Source: Bacteroidales bacterium (GTDB lineage: Bacteria; Bacteroidota; Bacteroidia; Bacteroidales; UBA7960). From it: DNA of 30,102 bases. Position numbers and translations under genes: made by a program. The notes under the pieces were generated by a model. The model had not been told where the DNA came from, searched no databases, and worked only from the letters and a program-made list of their open reading frames with translations. Positions 26,565 through 30,102 of this stretch are shown here, one piece after another (position 1 is the first letter of the stretch; the number at the start of each line of letters is the position of its first letter). The stretch covers positions 1 through 30,102 of the forward strand of contig SKTQ01000318.1 of the NCBI GenBank assembly GCA_007122505.1, given 5' to 3'.

Positions 26565-27587
26565 ATGAACGCCAATTTCATTGATTATGTAAAAATAAAT
26601 TGCCGGTCAGGCAAAGGGGGTGCCGGGTCGGCGCACCTCAGGCGTGAAAAATTTGTCCCCAAAGGAGGCCCCGACGGAGGCGACGGAGGAAGGGGCGGCC
26701 ATATCATTCTCAAAGGGAACAGCCATCTCTGGACCCTGTTGCATCTCAAATACACGCGGCACCTGATCGCCAAACCAGGCGGCCCCGGCGGAAAACAAAG
26801 AAGCAGCGGCGCCTCGGGTGAAGACGTAATCGTGGAAGTGCCCCTTGGTACCGTTGTAAAGGATGCGGAAACAGGAACGGTGGTTACTGAAATCACACAT
26901 CACGATGAAAGCTTTGTTTTGCTTTCCGGTGGAAAAGGGGGAAGGGGTAACGTACACTTCAAATCAAGTACCCGCCAAACACCAAGATATGCACAACCAG
27001 GCCTTCCGGGACAAGAAAAATGGTTTATACTGGAACTGAAAATTCTTGCTGATGTGGGCCTTGTCGGATTCCCAAATGCAGGAAAATCAACCCTTTTGTC
27101 AGTAGTGAGTGCCGCCAAACCGGAAATCGCTGATTATCCCTTTACCACACTTGTTCCCAATCTTGGCATGGTAGCTTACCGCGATAATCGATCCTTTGTG
27201 ATGGCGGATATTCCGGGTATCATCGAAGGAGCGCACAAAGGCAAAGGCCTTGGCCACCGGTTTCTACGGCATATTGAAAGAAATGCCTTGCTTTTATTCA
27301 TGATACCCGCAGACAGCCCCGATATCGCCCAAGAGTACAAAATTTTGCTGCACGAGCTCCAGGAATATAATCCTGAGTTGCTTGACAAACAACGCTTGCT
27401 GGTAGTAAGCAAATGCGACCTCCTGCAGGAAAGTGAATTTGGCGAACTACAAAAAAAACTCGAATCATCGGTTCCGGATACAGAAACAGTATTTATTTCT
27501 TCCCACACCAATAAGGGTATCCTGAACCTCAAAGATACACTATGGCAAATGATGGAACATGAAGAGCCATCAGATGATCAAAAATAA
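26565..27587 (+). CDS. obgE: GTPase ObgE/CgtA
   Basis: 340 residues from the ATG at 26565; an alternative GTG at 26541 adds eight residues (MCSNNLYP) that are not part of the Obg domain, so the ATG is preferred. The Gly-rich Obg fold occupies about 1-158 (GGPDGGDGGRGGHI, KPGGPGGKQRSSGASGED). The GTPase domain follows, with G1 GFPNAGKST (about 168-176), switch region YPFTTLVPNLG, G3 DIPG and G4 SKCD. It ends shortly after the GTPase domain with no long C-terminal extension. ObgE is a ribosome-associated GTPase needed for large-subunit assembly. Its 3' end overlaps the convergent Nim-like gene by 10 bases. Confidence 0.95.
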   Translation: MNANFIDYVKINCRSGKGGAGSAHLRREKFVPKGGPDGGDGGRGGHIILKGNSHLWTLLHLKYTRHLIAKPGGPGGKQRSSGASGEDVIVEVPLGTVVKDAETGTVVTEITHHDESFVLLSGGKGGRGNVHFKSSTRQTPRYAQPGLPGQEKWFILELKILADVGLVGFPNAGKSTLLSVVSAAKPEIADYPFTTLVPNLGMVAYRDNRSFVMADIPGIIEGAHKGKGLGHRFLRHIERNALLLFMIPADSPDIAQEYKILLHELQEYNPELLDKQRLLVVSKCDLLQESEFGELQKKLESSVPDTETVFISSHTNKGILNLKDTLWQMMEHEEPSDDQK

Positions 27588-28042
27588 CCGGACAACTTGC
27601 CTTCAATTTTTTCTATGTGAATACGTATTACCGTTACATTGTTAATGGCAGGTGCATTGTATGAAAAATCCCGGCCGGTATATTTTTGCATGGTCACATT
27701 CATGATACGGACCTTTTCATCATAATCCTCAATGAATTCGGCACGCCCGTGGGCCAAAACACTGCGATACTTCATCCCATAACTGCACGCCACCTTTTCA
27801 TGCCGGTGAAACAACGCATGATCCGTGCTGAAGGCCACACAAACATTCGGATTGTTTTGTAGCACGCCAATCTTTTTGCCCTGTGGCGCCATGTGCAGGT
27901 AAATGCTGCCTTCTTCATATCCAAAATTAAATGGCAATACATAAGGCTTTCCATCTTCGTCTGTCATGCCAACATAGCATGTGTCGCACTTGTCAATGAT
28001 TTCTCGAATTTTTTGGGGATTATTGATCATATTCGTTGCCAT
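27578..28042 (-). CDS. NimA-like pyridoxamine-phosphate-oxidase-fold flavoprotein
   Basis: 154 residues. It shows the split-barrel flavin-binding pattern of the nitroimidazole-resistance (NimA) branch: IIDKCDTCYVGMTDEDGKPYVLPFNFGYEEGSIYLHMAPQ-type text near the N-terminus, followed by PNVCVAFSTDH, then VACSYGMKYRSVLAHGRAEFI, and ending VTVIRIHIEKIEGKLSGYF. Members are small cytoplasmic FMN proteins; some reduce nitroimidazoles, but most chromosomal copies have no known substrate, so drug resistance should not be inferred. The last 10 bases overlap the end of obgE in the opposite direction, with no terminator between them. A -7-like element (TATTTTTG) is found at 28095-28088. Confidence 0.88.
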   Translation of the reverse strand: MATNMINNPQKIREIIDKCDTCYVGMTDEDGKPYVLPFNFGYEEGSIYLHMAPQGKKIGVLQNNPNVCVAFSTDHALFHRHEKVACSYGMKYRSVLAHGRAEFIEDYDEKVRIMNVTMQKYTGRDFSYNAPAINNVTVIRIHIEKIEGKLSGYF

Positions 28043-28087
28043 ACACTAATATGTTTTGGTTCATAACAAGGATCAACGCTTCTCCAT

Positions 28088-28095
28088 CAAAAATA
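28088..28095 (-). promoter_or_regulatory. Candidate -7 element of the Nim-like gene
   Basis: Minus-strand TATTTTTG fits TAnnTTTG and would start transcription near 28081, about 39 bases before the ATG at 28042. No clear -33 box is present. Confidence 0.4.
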
Positions 28096-28161
28096 AAGTT
28101 TTTTTGAATAATAACCATTTCCTGTTTTCTATGGCAAGATTTTTGTTGAAAATATTAAAAA

Positions 28162-28203
28162 ACTAATAAAATAGTTTTATTACTAAATTTTTAGTTATTT
28201 TTG
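28162..28203 (+). promoter_or_regulatory. blaI promoter with two tandem ACTA-N6-TAGT dyads (candidate BlaI operators)
   Basis: Two 14-base dyads of the form ACTA-N6-TAGT lie at 28162-28175 and 28182-28195, their centres 20 bp apart (about two helical turns). The first extends to AAAACTA/TAGTTTT (28159-28178), the second to ACTAAA/TTTAGT. The second abuts TATTTTTG (28196-28203), a full TAnnTTTG -7 element, so a bound repressor would cover the promoter. BlaI/MecI repressors bind such short palindromes as dimers, and the blaI gene follows directly. Autoregulation is inferred. Confidence 0.6.
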
Positions 28204-28249
28204 TATTTCAAATGATTGAACAGATACAAATAGCTAAAATGTAAAAGTG

Positions 28250-28627
28250 ATGAAAGAACTAACCAAAGCAGAAGAACAAGTAATGCAGATTTTGTGGGAT
28301 ATTAAGGCGGGTTTTGTAAAGGACATACTGGAGGGTTTTCCGGAGCCCAAACCTGCTTATACAACAGTATCTACCATTGTCAGAATTCTGCAAGAAAAGG
28401 GATTTGTCGGGCACAAAGCATTTGGGAAGGCGCATCAGTATTACCCGCTTATCGAAAAGCCCACTTATACGCGTGTGATGATGAAAGGCATTATGCACCG
28501 GTATTTTGGCAATTCACTGCGCCAGATGGTTTCCTTTTTTTCACATGAAAAAGGGCTTTCCGCTTCCGATCTGGAGGAATTAAAACGGATCATCGACGAT
28601 GAAATTCAAAAGAAGAAGGATTATTGA
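28250..28627 (+). CDS. blaI: BlaI/MecI family transcriptional repressor
   Basis: 125 residues from the ATG at 28250 (a GTG one codon upstream is also possible). The winged-helix DNA-binding domain covers about 1-75 with family hallmarks LTKAEEQVMQILW, YTTVSTIVRILQEKGFV and HKAFGKAHQYYPL. The C-terminal helices (about 80-125, MVSFFSHEKGLSASDLEELKRII) form the dimerisation region. BlaI repressors are released from DNA when the partner M56 sensor is activated; the sensor gene follows after 45 bases. In Bacteroidota such pairs are mostly not linked to beta-lactamase genes, and none is visible here, so the signal and targets are unknown. Confidence 0.92.
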   Translation: MKELTKAEEQVMQILWDIKAGFVKDILEGFPEPKPAYTTVSTIVRILQEKGFVGHKAFGKAHQYYPLIEKPTYTRVMMKGIMHRYFGNSLRQMVSFFSHEKGLSASDLEELKRIIDDEIQKKKDY

Positions 28628-28672
28628 CACCATAACATAATACATTGATTGATCATTGATAATGAGTAGGAT

Positions 28673-30102
28673 ATGGAACAATTTAGCTTGTGGTTATTCT
28701 GGACGTCTGTTTACATCTGCATCGTAGGTGCAGCATATTATTTCTTTTTGAGGAAGCAATTGTCACCGGGGCATGGCAGAATTTTCATCCTTTGCGGGCT
28801 TTTCTCTTCCATTTTTTTGGGCGCATTTTCATTTATATCCTTTCAGCAGGGAGCCCCGGCCATCCTTTCCTCGCCGCTGCTTTTACCTGAAGTAGTAGTC
28901 ACAGCGTCATCAGGAGCAGAAACCGTGAGATATGAACTGACGGAAGCTTTTATTGGCAGCCGTGTTTTGTTTTACATCAGTCTGGTCATTTCCGTTTTGC
29001 TTGCCATCAGGGTTTTCGTTAGTTTGTTTCTTTTGTTGTTCAGAATAAAATTCAGCCGCCGTTTGATCATTGAAGGATCTAATGTATTACCTGTTTCCGG
29101 TGAAATTTCGCCGTGTTCATTCTTTTCTTACGTGTTTGTTCCTGAAAGCTTGCTGAACAAACCGGCTCTGAAAACCATACTTGTGCACGAACGGGCACAC
29201 ATCATTAAAGGACACTCTATAGATTTGATCTTTCTTGAGCTCCTTACCATTCTCTTTTGGTTTCACCCGGTTTTGTGGCTTCTCCGTAAGGAAATGAAAA
29301 CACTACAGGAATACGAAGCTGACCGCTATGTCCTGAACAGGCATATCGATAAACACTCATATCAGAAATTATTGCTTGACATCTCCTTGTCGGGCATGCG
29401 CATACCAATTACAAACCCTTTAAACTACTCATCCTTAAAAAAAAGAATCATGATGATGAACAAAAATGTAAGAAAAAGCTCCAGGTGGTCGCTTTTGGCC
29501 ATTTTAATGGTAATCCCTTTCATGGGGATGGTGTTCATGCTCCAGGCAAATGACCCTCAATCACAGAGGGTTAGGATACCGAGTGAGACACAGGAACAGA
29601 AAGAAGCCAGGTCTGCTTATGATGAAGATGTCATTTTTACGATCGTTGAACAGCAGCCTGAGTTTCCGGGTGGAACTGATACTATGCTACACTTTCTTCA
29701 GACCAATTTAAGATATCCGGCAGAAGCCAGGGAGGCAGGCATACAGGGTACGGTGTTTGTCACTTTCGTTGTAGAGAAGGACGGCGACATCAGTGACGTA
29801 CGCGTGTTACGCGGTATTGGCGGCGGTTGTGATGAAGAAGCCGTTCGTGTTGTGAAAGAAATGCCTGCCTGGGAACCGGGTGTTCAGCGTGGTGAAAAAG
29901 TTCGTGTTCAGTTTAACCTGCCGATCCGTTTTAAACTAAATGGCGATAACGACAAAGAAAAAGATGATAACCAGACAACTGGTGTAATGATCATTTTGGA
30001 TGGAGAAAGAATTGCCGTTGTAAGAGGGATGGACCTGAATACCTTAATCCCCGTTGAACAGATCGGACATGTTGAGGTATTGACCGGAGAAAAAGCTGCA
30101 GA
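28673..30102 (+). CDS. BlaR1-like M56 peptidase sensor with TonB C-terminal domain (runs off window)
   Basis: At least 476 residues; the 3' end is outside the window. The N-terminal part has hydrophobic segments at about 4-23, 37-55 and 100-125, followed by the M56 zinc site VHERAH (His172, Glu173, His176), LTILFWFHPVLWLLRKEM and QEYEADRYVLN, whose Glu/Asp are family ligands. A further membrane segment is at about 268-286. Residues about 320-425 form a TonB C-terminal domain (VEQQPEFPGG, GTVFVTFVVEKDGDISDVRV, EAVRVVKEMPAWEPG, VQFNLPIRF). The tail (GVMIILDGERIAVV ... IGHVEVLTGEKAA) resembles the plug-like segments often found after this domain in Bacteroidota. The presumed role is to sense a periplasmic signal and cause cleavage or release of BlaI, encoded immediately upstream. 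Confidence 0.88.
   Translation, partial: MEQFSLWLFWTSVYICIVGAAYYFFLRKQLSPGHGRIFILCGLFSSIFLGAFSFISFQQGAPAILSSPLLLPEVVVTASSGAETVRYELTEAFIGSRVLFYISLVISVLLAIRVFVSLFLLLFRIKFSRRLIIEGSNVLPVSGEISPCSFFSYVFVPESLLNKPALKTILVHERAHIIKGHSIDLIFLELLTILFWFHPVLWLLRKEMKTLQEYEADRYVLNRHIDKHSYQKLLLDISLSGMRIPITNPLNYSSLKKRIMMMNKNVRKSSRWSLLAILMVIPFMGMVFMLQANDPQSQRVRIPSETQEQKEARSAYDEDVIFTIVEQQPEFPGGTDTMLHFLQTNLRYPAEAREAGIQGTVFVTFVVEKDGDISDVRVLRGIGGGCDEEAVRVVKEMPAWEPGVQRGEKVRVQFNLPIRFKLNGDNDKEKDDNQTTGVMIILDGERIAVVRGMDLNTLIPVEQIGHVEVLTGEKAA

Noticed and set aside
28250..30102. Reading the BlaI/BlaR1 pair as a beta-lactam resistance system
   Set aside because: No beta-lactamase or penicillin-binding sensor domain is visible in the window, and the sensor has a TonB domain instead.

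Overview
The window looks like a chromosomal segment of a Bacteroidota member, probably Bacteroidales/Marinilabiliales-like. That placement is inferred from gene content, not from a marker gene. Four kinds of evidence support it: three large secreted proteins ending in type IX secretion (T9SS) type A sorting domains; a FecI/FecR-type ECF sigma/anti-sigma pair; promoters of the TAnnTTTG (-7) class; and a BlaI / M56-BlaR1 pair whose sensor carries a TonB C-terminal domain. No RNA genes, IS elements, CRISPR arrays or prophage genes were seen.

Layout. 1-355 (-): N-terminus of a secreted M28 aminopeptidase cut by the window edge. 593-6604 (-): a 2003-residue multidomain T9SS surface protein. 6903-12574 (+): an S9 prolyl-oligopeptidase-like enzyme with an extra C-terminal domain, then an unusual HExxH peptidase / beta-propeller / outer-membrane-barrel fusion. 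12669-23451 (+): ECF sigma factor, FecR anti-sigma factor, a small outer-membrane barrel with a periplasmic STN domain, a beta-helix T9SS protein, and a 1474-residue DUF4397-repeat T9SS protein. 23502-24995 (-): a PutP-like sodium/solute symporter. 25285-27587 (+): housekeeping cluster hpt-adk-obgE. 27578-28042 (-): NimA-like flavin protein. 28250-30102 (+): BlaI repressor and a BlaR1/TonB sensor running off the edge.

The most interesting observation is a cis-regulon. An identical promoter-like element, TAAGGGT followed 15 bases later by TGTC, stands in front of four transcription units: the sigma gene, the fecR gene, the DUF4397-repeat T9SS protein and, on the opposite strand about 6 kb away, the 2003-residue T9SS protein. 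The spacing is the same at all four. I infer that the ECF sigma factor drives itself, its anti-sigma factor and two giant exported surface proteins. The STN/barrel protein encoded next to fecR, which is too small to be a TonB-dependent receptor, is the candidate signal transducer, and the beta-helix T9SS protein encoded 5 bases after it is the candidate surface partner. This would be a cell-surface signalling circuit controlling adhesin/matrix-like T9SS cargo.

A second regulatory observation is a pair of ACTA-N6-TAGT dyads 20 bp apart, abutting the putative -7 element of the blaI-blaR1 operon.
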